Positions 7,329 through 16,698 of a DNA stretch of 37,954 bases are shown in pieces. Within the stretch, counting starts at the first letter, position 1, and each line of letters opens with the position of its first letter. Location of the stretch: NCBI GenBank assembly GCA_964364855.1, contig CAYINU010000008.1, positions 1-37,954 on the forward strand. Direction: 5' to 3'. This DNA comes from CAYINU01 sp964364855 (GTDB taxonomy: Bacteria; Margulisbacteria; Marinamargulisbacteria; CAYINU01). Made by a program: the position numbers and the translations under genes. Below the pieces are notes generated by a model. It was not told where the DNA came from and ran no database searches. It saw nothing but the letters and a program-made list of their open reading frames with translations.

Positions 7329-9671
7329 TTGAAAATCGTCTATAGCTGGCTCAAAGACTACGTCAAAACCGATCTCACCCCAACTGCGTTGGCCGAGCGG
7401 CTCACCATGGCCGGTTTCGAGGTGGAGGCCATGGCGCTACTAGGCGTGGGACTGACTGGCGTTTACACCGGCCGCATTACCGAGATCGCTCCCCATCCCA
7501 ACGCGGATAAGCTGGTCATCACCCAAGTGGATTGTGGGGATCTTCATACGGTTGTTACTGCTGCAAAAAACATTTCCATAGGAGATGTCGTTCCGATCAG
7601 CTTGCCGGGGGCCGTTCTAGCCAATGGCCTACGCATACAAAAAAGCAAACTCCGGGGTGTGGAGTCTCACGGCATGTTATGCTCACAGGTCGAGCTGGGC
7701 ATGGCCACGGAAAGCGAAGGAATTTGGATCCTACCTCCGGACACGGCCGTGGGCCTGGATGTGGTTGCGTGGCTTGGACTGCCCGATGCTGTGCTAGACA
7801 TCTCCGTCCTACCCAATCGGGGCGATTGTATGAGCTATATTGGCATCGCTAGAGAAGTCGCTGCCTTAACCGGATCGACGCTGCTATATCCCCCGGCGTC
7901 GTTAAACCTGATCGCCGATCAGAAGCCCCTTGCGATTCACATCGAAACCCCGCTTTGCACCGCCTATCTGGGTCGACGCATCAGCGGAGTCACGGTAACC
8001 ACTACGCCATTTTGGATGCAGCGCCGCCTGACGCTCTCGGGCATCAGACCCATCAACGTCGTCGTCGACGTCACAAATTATGTGATGCTGGAAACCGGCC
8101 AACCCATGCATGCCTTTGACGCGGCCCGGCTCAGTAGCGAGATTCGTGTTCTATCACTTTCCAGGGATCAAACCGTCGCCTTACTGGATGGGAAGGCGCC
8201 TGCTGTACCAGCAGGTACTATTGTCATCCGTTCTTCCGATCAGATTTGTGCGGTTGCCGGCGTGATCGGTGGGTACGACAGCAGTGTCACGGCTTCTACA
8301 ACCGATCTCGTTCTGGAGTCAGCTGCCTTTGACAGCAGCACCGTGCGGCGCACCGGACGGGCATTGGGCATCCGCACCGAAAGCGCCACCCGATTTGAGC
8401 GCCATATCGATCCCGCTATGGTGGCCTTTGCCAGTGACCGCGCCGCCGGTTTGATCACGCAATTGGCCGGAGGTACAACATCATCTACTCCTGTCGGGGT
8501 TTCACCTCAGATTCCCGCCACCCAAGTGAATCTGGATGCCGCCCATATCAACCGCTTATTGGGCACGCCATACACCCGTGATGACATCGTTGGAGCCTTG
8601 GACCGTTTGGGCTTCGGGTACCAGCATGACACGGTTACCGTCCCGACCTGGCGTAGCCGCGACGTCACCCAGAGCGCAGATCTGGCCGAAGAAATCGCCC
8701 GCACATTGGGGTTTGCATCCATCCCCGCTTGCTTGCCTGACGCAGGCCCCGTAATGGTGCCGGAATCCAACCTCATCCGATTGCGCAAGAAAACAGCCTG
8801 TCACCTGGTCAGTACGGGCTTTTCGGAGATCAAGACCTACCCTCTTGTCCCCAAAACAGCCGAAACATCAGCGCATTTGAATTTGGCCAATCCGCTATCA
8901 GAGGCACTCGGCACCCTACGCACCTCGCTATTGCCGGGCCTCCTGGATACAGCTGCCTATAACATCAAACGCCAGATCGGTGATATGCGCCTGTTCGAGG
9001 TAGGAAAAGTATTCTCCACCACGCCAAATGACACCGAAGAGTGGCATGTGGCCGGGCTGATAGTGGGACGATGGTACCCCGACGTCTGCACCACCGAGTG
9101 GAACAGTCCGGTTACCTTTTCCGGCCTGCAATCGGTGGTTCACGCGTTGCTGGCGCAATGCGTGGATGTGTCCGAGTGGGACCCGTCTCCCGCAGCCAAT
9201 GCCCTCCTTCACCCCGGTCAATCGGCAACCTTGCGTATAAACGGCGACACCATTTCCGAATATGGCATGGTGCATCCCCGGCATGCCCAGTCCGCCGATT
9301 TGCCTACCGAGACCGGGATCTTTATGATCCATTTATCGGCCTTGTCCGGACTGTCTCGTCAGATGCCACGGTTCCAGTCATTTTCTAAATTTCCATCGGT
9401 GCGCAGGGACATCGCCCTGACGGTGCCCAAAACCCTAAGCTATGCCGATGTATTGCGCGTCTTAAAAACCCATCAAAATGCCAGTGTTATCCACATTCGA
9501 TTGTTTGATCTGTTTGTTTCCGACAAGCTGGGCCCCGATCATTATAGCCTGGCCTTTGCCCTGACCTATCAAGCCCTGGACCGGACCCTGACCGATAACG
9601 AGGTTTCCACTGCTCACCAAGCGCTCATCGATGCGGTTTGTCAGTCCTTGCCTGTCACCCTTCGCGCATGA
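7329..9671 (+). CDS. pheT: Phenylalanine-tRNA ligase beta subunit
   Basis: A 780-aa beta subunit that carries the editing site and tRNA-binding domains. In order: an OB-fold tRNA-binding domain (about 40-150, GRITEIAPHPNADKL), the B3/B4 editing domain (about 205-380), B5 (about 395-470), a catalytic-like domain, and a C-terminal FDX-ACB anticodon domain (from about 690, FPSVRRDIALTV). The start is TTG at 7329, with AGGA 8 bases upstream. The gene overlaps mutS by ATGA at its end, an unusual partner for pheT that suggests co-translation. Confidence 0.97.
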   Translation: MKIVYSWLKDYVKTDLTPTALAERLTMAGFEVEAMALLGVGLTGVYTGRITEIAPHPNADKLVITQVDCGDLHTVVTAAKNISIGDVVPISLPGAVLANGLRIQKSKLRGVESHGMLCSQVELGMATESEGIWILPPDTAVGLDVVAWLGLPDAVLDISVLPNRGDCMSYIGIAREVAALTGSTLLYPPASLNLIADQKPLAIHIETPLCTAYLGRRISGVTVTTTPFWMQRRLTLSGIRPINVVVDVTNYVMLETGQPMHAFDAARLSSEIRVLSLSRDQTVALLDGKAPAVPAGTIVIRSSDQICAVAGVIGGYDSSVTASTTDLVLESAAFDSSTVRRTGRALGIRTESATRFERHIDPAMVAFASDRAAGLITQLAGGTTSSTPVGVSPQIPATQVNLDAAHINRLLGTPYTRDDIVGALDRLGFGYQHDTVTVPTWRSRDVTQSADLAEEIARTLGFASIPACLPDAGPVMVPESNLIRLRKKTACHLVSTGFSEIKTYPLVPKTAETSAHLNLANPLSEALGTLRTSLLPGLLDTAAYNIKRQIGDMRLFEVGKVFSTTPNDTEEWHVAGLIVGRWYPDVCTTEWNSPVTFSGLQSVVHALLAQCVDVSEWDPSPAANALLHPGQSATLRINGDTISEYGMVHPRHAQSADLPTETGIFMIHLSALSGLSRQMPRFQSFSKFPSVRRDIALTVPKTLSYADVLRVLKTHQNASVIHIRLFDLFVSDKLGPDHYSLAFALTYQALDRTLTDNEVSTAHQALIDAVCQSLPVTLRA

Positions 9672-12130
9672 GCGAGGCCATGAATACGCCGATGCTTCGG
9701 CAATACGCCTCTATAAAGGAAGGGTATCCCGACGCCATTTTGTTTTTCCGCCTCGGTGATTTTTATGAGATGTTTCTCGACGACGCAAAAGTCGCCGCCA
9801 AAGAACTGCAACTCACCCTCACCGGACGTGGCAAAGATGAAAATCGCGTACCCATGTGCGGCATTCCCTACCACGCGGCAGACCAATACGTGGCCAAACT
9901 CACTCATCGCGGGTTCAAGGTCGCCATTTGCGAACAGGTCGAAGACCCCGCAACGGCCAAAGGCATCACCCGCCGCGAAGTGGTGAAAGTCATTACCCCT
10001 GGGACGACACTGCAACCCGAATGCCTAGACCATACCGCATCGCATTTTTTGGCCAGTGTGATATGTCATACCAACGGCAAAACCGGACTAGCCTATGCGG
10101 ACGTGTCGACCGGCCATTTTTATGTCACTGCGTTTGAATCTCTTTTGGCGGCGATGGGGTTTTTGGATCGTTTGGATGCCAAAGAGCTGCTGGTTCCGGT
10201 CGGATTTTCAGAATCCATTACCGTCCCGACAACCTCGTTTTCCCCTCTCCCCACTTTGGAAGCCCATCAGCGGCTCTGCCAGTTCTGGCAAATCCAAGCC
10301 CTCTCCGCCTGGGGAATAGAGGCCGATCATGCCGCTCTTCCCGCCGCTTGGGCCATCATGGATTATGTCCGCAACACCCAAAAAGACCACCCCGTCCAAA
10401 TGACCCGATTGCAACGGGTCCGTACCGAAGACGTGATGGCCATGGATGCCGCCACCCTGCGTAACTTGGAGCTCATCTGGCCCATTTATCCGGATCAACG
10501 GCGCAATACCTTGTTCTGGGCGCTAAACGACACCAAAACCGCCATGGGTGCTCGCCTGCTCAAGCACTGGATTGCCCATCCGTTACGGGATCCCGACACC
10601 ATTAACAGCCGGCTGGATGCCGTTGGATCCGCCCTGTCCGATCGACTGACCCGGGAAGAAATTCGCGAGCTGTTTACCCAACTTAATGACATCGAGCGGT
10701 TGTCCACCCGGATATTGTCTGAAAAAGACAACCCCCGAGACTGCATTGCGTTAAAAAACACACTAGAAGCCTTGCGTGAATTACCCGCCATTATTCGCCA
10801 CTTGTCCGGCACCCAATTTGAGGCGTTCTCTGGGCAGTTATCCGTCCTCTTTGAGTCCGATGCGCCTTTGACTTTGCTCATTTGCAAAATCCGCACCGCC
10901 TTGCGCGAAGATGCCCCGGCCACCACCAGAGACGGTGGCTATATCCAGGCTGGGTACTCCGCCGATTTGGATCAGCTGCTTCGCACTTTTGCAGACATTC
11001 GTGACTGGATCGGGTCGATCGAAGAGATCGAACGCCAAGCCACGGGCATCAAGACCTTAAAGCTGGGATTCAATCGCGTTTTTGGTTATTACCTGGAAAT
11101 TTCCAAAACCCAATCCGTTAACGCACCCGAACACTACATTCGCAAACAGACTTTGGCCAACGCCGAACGCTACATCACCCCCGAACTCAAAGACAAAGAG
11201 ACCATTTTGCTCAACGGTGAAGAAAAACAGCGCCAGCTGGAAGTGTCTCTTTTTGTCGCGCTGCTTACCGTCGTCCGCGACTGCGTACCCGCACTCAAAA
11301 CCCTGGCCGATATCATCGCCCAAGTCGATGTGTTGCAATCGCTTGCCAGCACCGCGCAAAAACACAACTATACCCGCCCCATTTTAATGCCTCAGGGTGA
11401 TCGTGTATTGGCCATTGAAAACGGCCGTCACCCGGTGCTGGAGCGCCACAACAACACCTTCATTCCCAATACTGTTAGGCTGGACGGCGAGTTCTGCCGG
11501 TTTATGCTCATTACCGGACCCAATATGGCCGGCAAGTCGACGCTGATGCGCCAAGTCGCGTTGCTCACCGTAATGGCGCAAATGGGAGGCTATGTTCCTG
11601 CCAAGCAGATGTCGTGGTCTCCGGTGGATCAGCTGTTCACCCGCATCGGAGCGCTGGATAACCTGTATTTCGGGCAGAGCACGTTTATGGTGGAAATGCT
11701 GGAAGCCGCCAATATCTTGCATAACGCGACAGCCAATAGTCTGATCGTGCTCGACGAAATCGGACGGGGAACCTCCACCTTTGACGGCATGAGCCTGGCC
11801 GCCGCCATCGCCGAACATTTGCACAAAACCATCGGGGCCCGTACCCTATTTGCCACCCACTATCATGAGCTTACCGTGCTGGCCCAGCTCCTACGGGGCC
11901 TACGAAATTACACCATGAAGATCACCGAAAAAGGTGGCAACATCGTCTTCACCCATATCCTAGAAGAAGGGGTAGCCGACAAAAGTTATGGCATCCATGT
12001 CGCCCAAATGGCGGGTTTGCCAGATACCGTCATTTCCAAAGCGTCTCAGTTGCTGACTGGATTTGAGTCGGAAGGCATTCGATACTTGGCGACAGCGGTG
12101 AACAAGCCGCAGCAACTCCCCTTGTTTTAA
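9668..12130 (+). CDS. mutS: DNA mismatch repair protein MutS
   Basis: MutS recognises mismatches and small loops and recruits MutL. It has the mismatch-reading FYE motif in domain I (FFRLGDFYEMF, about residues 24-34), connector, lever and clamp domains, Walker A GPNMAGKST at about 617-625, and Walker B with signature (LIVLDEIGRGTSTFDG) at about 692-707. It is 820 aa with the ATG at 9668, which overlaps the pheT stop as ATGA; a TTG at 9638 is possible but less likely. The tail ends in a Pro/Leu peptide (QQLPLF) resembling beta-clamp binding motifs. No mutL is in the window. Confidence 0.97.
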   Translation: MSEAMNTPMLRQYASIKEGYPDAILFFRLGDFYEMFLDDAKVAAKELQLTLTGRGKDENRVPMCGIPYHAADQYVAKLTHRGFKVAICEQVEDPATAKGITRREVVKVITPGTTLQPECLDHTASHFLASVICHTNGKTGLAYADVSTGHFYVTAFESLLAAMGFLDRLDAKELLVPVGFSESITVPTTSFSPLPTLEAHQRLCQFWQIQALSAWGIEADHAALPAAWAIMDYVRNTQKDHPVQMTRLQRVRTEDVMAMDAATLRNLELIWPIYPDQRRNTLFWALNDTKTAMGARLLKHWIAHPLRDPDTINSRLDAVGSALSDRLTREEIRELFTQLNDIERLSTRILSEKDNPRDCIALKNTLEALRELPAIIRHLSGTQFEAFSGQLSVLFESDAPLTLLICKIRTALREDAPATTRDGGYIQAGYSADLDQLLRTFADIRDWIGSIEEIERQATGIKTLKLGFNRVFGYYLEISKTQSVNAPEHYIRKQTLANAERYITPELKDKETILLNGEEKQRQLEVSLFVALLTVVRDCVPALKTLADIIAQVDVLQSLASTAQKHNYTRPILMPQGDRVLAIENGRHPVLERHNNTFIPNTVRLDGEFCRFMLITGPNMAGKSTLMRQVALLTVMAQMGGYVPAKQMSWSPVDQLFTRIGALDNLYFGQSTFMVEMLEAANILHNATANSLIVLDEIGRGTSTFDGMSLAAAIAEHLHKTIGARTLFATHYHELTVLAQLLRGLRNYTMKITEKGGNIVFTHILEEGVADKSYGIHVAQMAGLPDTVISKASQLLTGFESEGIRYLATAVNKPQQLPLF

Positions 12131-12181
12131 GATAAGATAGGACTATGCCATTTTTATCCACTGAATGCACCTTTTTGGCTG

Positions 12182-13126
12182 ATGTCTGAACCTCTGCCCG
12201 AGATTCTCACCCTCGCCGATGGGTTTCGAGTGTGGACCTACGACTGGCTATGCCCGGCCCCTCGTGCTGTTGTTGTATTGGTCCACGGCATGATGGATCA
12301 TGCGTTACGATATGCCGATTTTGCCCAGGACATGGCAGATCACGACGTGGCCATCTTGGCCATGGATTTGCCGGGCCACGGCCATACGGCAGCTGAAAAC
12401 CAAGTTCCCCTGGGGCAGTGGACCTTGTCCGAAGACCTTCGTCACGCACAGGACGCCATCACCGAATTGGTGAGCCACGCCCGCACGTTGACCCGCGGGC
12501 CGGTCGTTCTGCTGGGTCACAGCTTTGGCGCCCTTCTGGCCCAGCATTGGGGAATTACAAACAGCGCCCTCATTGATGGCCTGGTGCTAAGCAGCCCCAC
12601 ACATACGGCCGGAAAGCCTCGCTTGTTGACAGCTATCGGGTGGATAGCGGCCCGAGGACTGACAGCCCTGGGTTTGGGAGACGTCCCGGCAACAGTATTG
12701 GATCGGGTCACGTTTTTGGGCTATAACCGCCGTTGCCAGCCGACACGAACGCGGTTTGATTGGCTGGACGCGGACTCTGCTGTGGTCAATGCGTATTGCA
12801 GCGATCCATATTGCGGATTTGTTTGCTGCCACGCTTTTTTTGCCAACCTTTACGGGTTGGTTTTATCGGGGTCCTCAGCGCCGCAGATGATCGGTTACCG
12901 GATGAATTTGCCCGTGTTGATGCTGGCCGGTGAAGGGGACCCTCTGGGAAATTACACGCGCGATGCGGCGCGCCATGCGCAATTTTTGCGTAAGCTCGGA
13001 TTCTATAAAGTGCGCCTAAATTGCTACAGCCACACCCGTCATGAAACAGTGTTGGATGTCGACAAAAATACCGTTTGGCAAGACATTCGAGGTTGGGTTC
13101 AATGGCTTAGTCATAAACTGCGTTGA
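12182..13126 (+). CDS. Alpha/beta hydrolase (monoacylglycerol lipase-like)
   Basis: A 314-aa serine hydrolase of the Hydrolase_4 (lysophospholipase/monoglyceride lipase) type. The oxyanion-hole strand VVVLVHGMMDH, the nucleophile elbow GHSFG, a late acidic residue in LAGEGDPLGNY and a His in YSHTRHETVLD make a complete triad. There is no signal peptide; the substrate is likely a cytoplasmic ester or acyl lipid, though this cannot be told from sequence. It follows mutS after 51 bases and is the last gene before a strong terminator. Confidence 0.88.
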   Translation: MSEPLPEILTLADGFRVWTYDWLCPAPRAVVVLVHGMMDHALRYADFAQDMADHDVAILAMDLPGHGHTAAENQVPLGQWTLSEDLRHAQDAITELVSHARTLTRGPVVLLGHSFGALLAQHWGITNSALIDGLVLSSPTHTAGKPRLLTAIGWIAARGLTALGLGDVPATVLDRVTFLGYNRRCQPTRTRFDWLDADSAVVNAYCSDPYCGFVCCHAFFANLYGLVLSGSSAPQMIGYRMNLPVLMLAGEGDPLGNYTRDAARHAQFLRKLGFYKVRLNCYSHTRHETVLDVDKNTVWQDIRGWVQWLSHKLR

Positions 13127-13198
13127 AAAAATAAACTCTTTACCAAACCCGAGAGGGGCTGTTAGGATACTGACGCTTTATCCGTTTTTATAAAGCTT

Positions 13199-13243
13199 AA
13201 AAAAGCTCTCGAATGCTGCCCCCCCCAATTCGAGAGCTTTTTT
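13199..13243. terminator. Bidirectional Rho-independent terminator
   Basis: A 16-bp perfect stem (13199-13214 with 13228-13243, core GCTCTCGAAT) around a C-rich loop, with A-runs on the left and T-runs on the right. It lies between the convergent hydrolase and secretin genes and should stop transcription from both sides. Confidence 0.92.
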
Positions 13244-13255
13244 TTTGGCCATGTG

Positions 13256-14212
13256 TCATTTTAAGATCCGCGGTGTGATGATAAAGACCACATCCGATTG
13301 GGTGTATTGGCGACGGGCAGCGGAAAAAAGAGGACCAATGAGAGGCAGGTCGGCCAAACCCATGATCTTTTCATCCAAGGTTTTGTCCTGGGTATGGATA
13401 AGACCTGCGATGGTCAGCGGCTGGCCCTCGGTGAGTTGAACCACCGTTTTGGTTTGGCGGGTCGATAGGACTGGCACTGCTGCTCCCATGGCCTCCGCTG
13501 TCCATTTAGCCGAAATAAATTCGGCAGATAACTCCACCTGGATCCGGTTTGTGGTCACTACGGTGGGCGTCAGAACCAGCGAAATACCGGTTTCCAGAAA
13601 ATCGACCTTGGTACTTGTGGATTGTGCGGTGGATACCGTCGTGGCATAGGGTACTCTGTCGCCCACATGCAAGCTGGCCTGCTGGCCATGCAGCGTCACC
13701 ACTTGAGGCTTTGCCAACAACCGGGCTTTCCCCTGCGTGGTCAGCGCTTTCAGAAACACCGTCAGACCGCCCTTCGATGCCAGTCCTCCTGTGACGGGCG
13801 AATAGGTAAGGGACGCCTGATCAGCCAATTGTTTTAGGAGATGATCGTGGTCCTCCGCATTCTCCGAAAACACTTCCAAAATCTGGACATCCAAGGCAAT
13901 GACGCCCACCGGACGGTCCACTTGTGAAAGCCACTGGGCTGCATCCGATACGTCTGATGCCCCTCCCCGTAGGACGATGCAGCGGCTAGGCTCGTGTATC
14001 GCCACTTGGCAGCTTTTAAAGATCGTGGACAGCACCGGCATCACCGACACCGGTTGTCCATAGGACAAACACACCATTTGGGTTGACGCTCCCGCGGGTT
14101 GGAAGCCTGCCATCGTGCGAGTCGTCGCGATGTTGGGATATTCAAAGCGGCTGGTTGCCGCCAAGGCCATCGTCTGGCACATCACCCAGCAAACCCATGG
14201 CCAAACTCTCAC
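13256..14212 (-). CDS. Short secretin-family outer-membrane protein (PilQ/GspD-like)
   Basis: A 318-aa protein with a signal-peptide-like N-terminus (cleavage near residue 19, ALA|AT), one N1-like periplasmic domain and the conserved C-terminal secretin beta-barrel domain (LLAKPQVVTLHGQQASLHVGD, then ETGISLVLTPTV, ending FIITPRIL). Secretins form gated outer-membrane rings for type IV pili or type II secretion. It is much shorter than typical PilQ, lacking AMIN and N0 modules. The start is GTG at 14212, overlapping the upstream TGA as GTGA. It is the last gene of a three-gene operon. Confidence 0.85.
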   Translation of the reverse strand: MRVWPWVCWVMCQTMALAATSRFEYPNIATTRTMAGFQPAGASTQMVCLSYGQPVSVMPVLSTIFKSCQVAIHEPSRCIVLRGGASDVSDAAQWLSQVDRPVGVIALDVQILEVFSENAEDHDHLLKQLADQASLTYSPVTGGLASKGGLTVFLKALTTQGKARLLAKPQVVTLHGQQASLHVGDRVPYATTVSTAQSTSTKVDFLETGISLVLTPTVVTTNRIQVELSAEFISAKWTAEAMGAAVPVLSTRQTKTVVQLTEGQPLTIAGLIHTQDKTLDEKIMGLADLPLIGPLFSAARRQYTQSDVVFIITPRILK

Positions 14213-14592
14213 AACACTCTTTCCATCGACAGCGCCATTCGCCGCACCGTGCTATCCACAGTGATGGAGCGCATCACCCAAGCACCGGTCCGTAGGCGGC
14301 ACAAAACAGCAACCGAGGCGTCCAGGTCAGCTGCCGTGATGCCGATATCTGCGATCGGGCCTCGCTCTGACTGTAAGGATACGGTGTCCGTTTTCGGAAA
14401 GGCATGTCGCATCGCGGCTAAAAGGCCAACCACCGAACAGTCCCGGCGCAAGCGGCTGAGTTTCAGCTGAGCTGCTACACCCTGGCTTTTGTAGTGGGCC
14501 GTTATCTCGCCAATTCGGATATAAATCGGCCAAATCGCCCAATATCCGGCCACTCCGATCACGCCCAACGTCCACCACCATCGATGCCTCAT
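14209..14592 (-). CDS. PilO-like membrane protein (putative)
   Basis: A 127-aa protein with one N-terminal transmembrane helix (about 5-25) and a short periplasmic part. I infer a PilO-like role from its size, topology and place between a PilN-like gene and a secretin; sequence motifs alone do not prove it. The ATG at 14592 overlaps the upstream TGA (ATGA); a start at 14622 would overlap further. It is shorter than usual PilO, which has a larger ferredoxin-like domain. Confidence 0.6.
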   Translation of the reverse strand: MRHRWWWTLGVIGVAGYWAIWPIYIRIGEITAHYKSQGVAAQLKLSRLRRDCSVVGLLAAMRHAFPKTDTVSLQSERGPIADIGITAADLDASVAVLCRLRTGAWVMRSITVDSTVRRMALSMERVL

Positions 14593-15233
14593 CGGGCTTT
14601 CTCCAACACAAACCGGGTCCACTCCGTACCGTCTACCACAGCCTGTGAGTAGAACAGCGTTTTGGAAAATGCCGATGACAGCGTTTGAAAGGCAATGGCC
14701 GACTCATTACCCTGGAAAAAGCCTTCGCCCCGCAGTCCGTCCAGATCCACCGTGAGGTGCATCCAGTGCACCGGTGTATCCAAAACCAGCTGCCAGTCTT
14801 TTTGCAAATCAGAACTCATTTTTATCGACAGGGCAGCACGTTGGGGGTACGGCACCTGGGCAATGTCCCAGGATGCCAGGCCTTCTACGATTTTGGTGCC
14901 GTAAAACCAAACGCCGGCAAGGCTTGCGACAACGAAAGCAAACCCCACCCAAAAAGCAGCGCATGTGGGAACTTGCATGACATACCGCAACCGTGTCTCG
15001 GCAACCATGCGTACTTTGGGAAAGCCAAGCCCTGAAAAAACCGTTTTTATCCGCGTGATGGCGTCTGGCGAAAAGGTACCCGGCTCGATCGAAACACTCA
15101 CCTGCCCCCAACGATGCATCCCATTGGCCAATACCGTTTTAACCTCGGGTGATCCGATGAACACCACGCCGGGCCGGCTTACCTTGCGAAACCCTATCCA
15201 TATATATTCCGTTTCCAATCTTATAATTCTCAT
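14589..15233 (-). CDS. PilN-like membrane protein (putative)
   Basis: A 214-aa protein with a cytoplasmic N-terminal part of about 90 residues, one transmembrane helix (about 93-113) and a periplasmic domain of about 100 residues. The architecture and the place ahead of PilO-like and secretin genes fit PilN or GspL-type assembly proteins. No other pilus gene (pilB, pilC, pilM, pilin) is nearby, so this is a partial cluster. The start codon lies 4 bases from a 16-bp palindrome, leaving little room for a leader. Confidence 0.6.
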   Translation of the reverse strand: MRIIRLETEYIWIGFRKVSRPGVVFIGSPEVKTVLANGMHRWGQVSVSIEPGTFSPDAITRIKTVFSGLGFPKVRMVAETRLRYVMQVPTCAAFWVGFAFVVASLAGVWFYGTKIVEGLASWDIAQVPYPQRAALSIKMSSDLQKDWQLVLDTPVHWMHLTVDLDGLRGEGFFQGNESAIAFQTLSSAFSKTLFYSQAVVDGTEWTRFVLEKAR

Positions 15234-15236
15234 TTT

Positions 15237-15252
15237 TATATAACGTTATATA
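15237..15252. promoter_or_regulatory. 16-bp perfect palindrome between divergent operons
   Basis: TATATAACGTTATATA reads the same on both strands and sits 4 bases upstream of the pilN-like start, in an AT-rich stretch between divergent operons. It could be an operator or overlapping -10 elements for both directions. Confidence 0.4.
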
Positions 15253-15366
15253 TTAATTTAAAAAGAATTTATCCGACATCAGTAAGAGAGTCAATAACGG
15301 GATGGCGAATTGACAAAGCAGGCGAATTTTTTGATACTAACCAGATTACAAAGCGCGAGCACTCTC

Positions 15367-16689
15367 ATGACGATTGAACTATACGAAACGCTTGTTGCCC
15401 GAAAAGACTGTCTTGCGGTAGTCGGCCTTGGCTATGTCGGTCTGCCTTTGGCTGTTGCGTTTGGCAAGCATTTCCGTACGATCGGATTTGATATTTCGGA
15501 AGGAAAAGTCCGCGAACTGCAAAGCGGTGTCGATGCTACCCACGAATTAAGTAGCACGGAGCTAACCAACACCCAGGTCGAATACACCTCTGATCCAACT
15601 CGTCTCAAAGAAGCCAAATTTATTATTGTGGCGGTTCCAACGCCCATTGATGAGAGCAACAATCCGGACCTATCACCGCTATTGGGTGCCTCGCGGATCA
15701 TCGGTCAACATTTATCCAAAGGCACCATCGTTGTTTTTGAATCCACGGTTTATCCCGGCGCTACCGAAGAAGATTGTGTTCCCATTTTGGAAAAAGAATC
15801 GGGACTGGTTTGTGGTCAAGACTTTAAAGTTGGCTACTCTCCCGAGCGCATCAATCCGGGAGACAAAAAGCATAATTTGAGATCCATCGTGAAAGTCGTT
15901 TCTGCCCAAGATGCAGATAGTTTGGCTTGCGTGAGTGCGGTTTATAAAACGGTCGTAGATGCCGGCATTTATCCGGCTAGCTCCATCAAAGTCGCCGAAG
16001 CTGCCAAGGTCATCGAAAATACCCAGCGAGATTTAAATATCGCCTTGATGAACGAATTGGCCATTATTTTTAACCGAATGGGCATCAATACCCGCGAAGT
16101 CATCGAAGCCGCTGCCACCAAGTGGAATTTTGTGAAACTGTTTCCCGGTCTGGTCGGCGGTCATTGCATCGGCGTGGATCCCTATTATCTGACCCATAAG
16201 GCCCAACAACTGGGCTACCATCCGGAAGTTATTTTGGCCGGCCGTCGGATTAACGACAATATGGGCAAATACGTGGCCGAACAGACCATAAAACACCTGA
16301 TAAAAGCGGGCAAGTCGGTCAAAGGCGCCAAAGTCGTCGTGTTGGGATTTACTTTCAAAGAAAATGTATCCGATATCCGCAACACCCGTGTTATTGATGT
16401 GCTAAAAGAACTTGAAGAATATGGGGTGTATGCCCTCGTTTGTGATCCCTTGGCCAATCCAGAGGAAATCCACGCACATTACCCCGTCAAATTGACACCG
16501 TTTGATGAGATTCACAGTGTGGACGCCATCGTTTTGACGACGGCCCATCGCGAATTCGAATCGCTGTCTGCAGAAGACTTTCAGAAAAAATTTGCCCAAA
16601 ACGGGCACCAAAGCGTGTTTATCGATGTCAAAAGCACATTCTGCAAAAAACCGGAATTTCACGAGCACTTTTTATACTGGACCCTATAA
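15367..16689 (+). CDS. UDP-N-acetyl-hexosamine 6-dehydrogenase (WbpA/WbpO/TviB family)
   Basis: An NAD-dependent nucleotide-sugar dehydrogenase that oxidises C6 of a UDP-HexNAc to the uronic acid. It shows the Rossmann motif VGLGYVGLPLAVAFG at the N-terminus, the substrate-binding segment VPTPID, and the catalytic Cys in GGHCIGVDPYYL. With the ATG at 15367 it has 440 aa, the family norm; a TTG at 15310 would add 19 residues of poor quality. It begins a surface-sugar operon with a DegT aminotransferase 9 bases downstream. The exact sugar (GlcNAc or GalNAc form) cannot be told. Confidence 0.92.
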   Translation: MTIELYETLVARKDCLAVVGLGYVGLPLAVAFGKHFRTIGFDISEGKVRELQSGVDATHELSSTELTNTQVEYTSDPTRLKEAKFIIVAVPTPIDESNNPDLSPLLGASRIIGQHLSKGTIVVFESTVYPGATEEDCVPILEKESGLVCGQDFKVGYSPERINPGDKKHNLRSIVKVVSAQDADSLACVSAVYKTVVDAGIYPASSIKVAEAAKVIENTQRDLNIALMNELAIIFNRMGINTREVIEAAATKWNFVKLFPGLVGGHCIGVDPYYLTHKAQQLGYHPEVILAGRRINDNMGKYVAEQTIKHLIKAGKSVKGAKVVVLGFTFKENVSDIRNTRVIDVLKELEEYGVYALVCDPLANPEEIHAHYPVKLTPFDEIHSVDAIVLTTAHREFESLSAEDFQKKFAQNGHQSVFIDVKSTFCKKPEFHEHFLYWTL

Positions 16690-16698
16690 AGGAAACCG

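Noticed and set aside
12144..12188. 14-codon ORF between mutS and the hydrolase
   Set aside because: AGGA sits only 3 bases before its ATG, and the peptide shows no leader features. Its stop overlaps the next start, but this can be chance.
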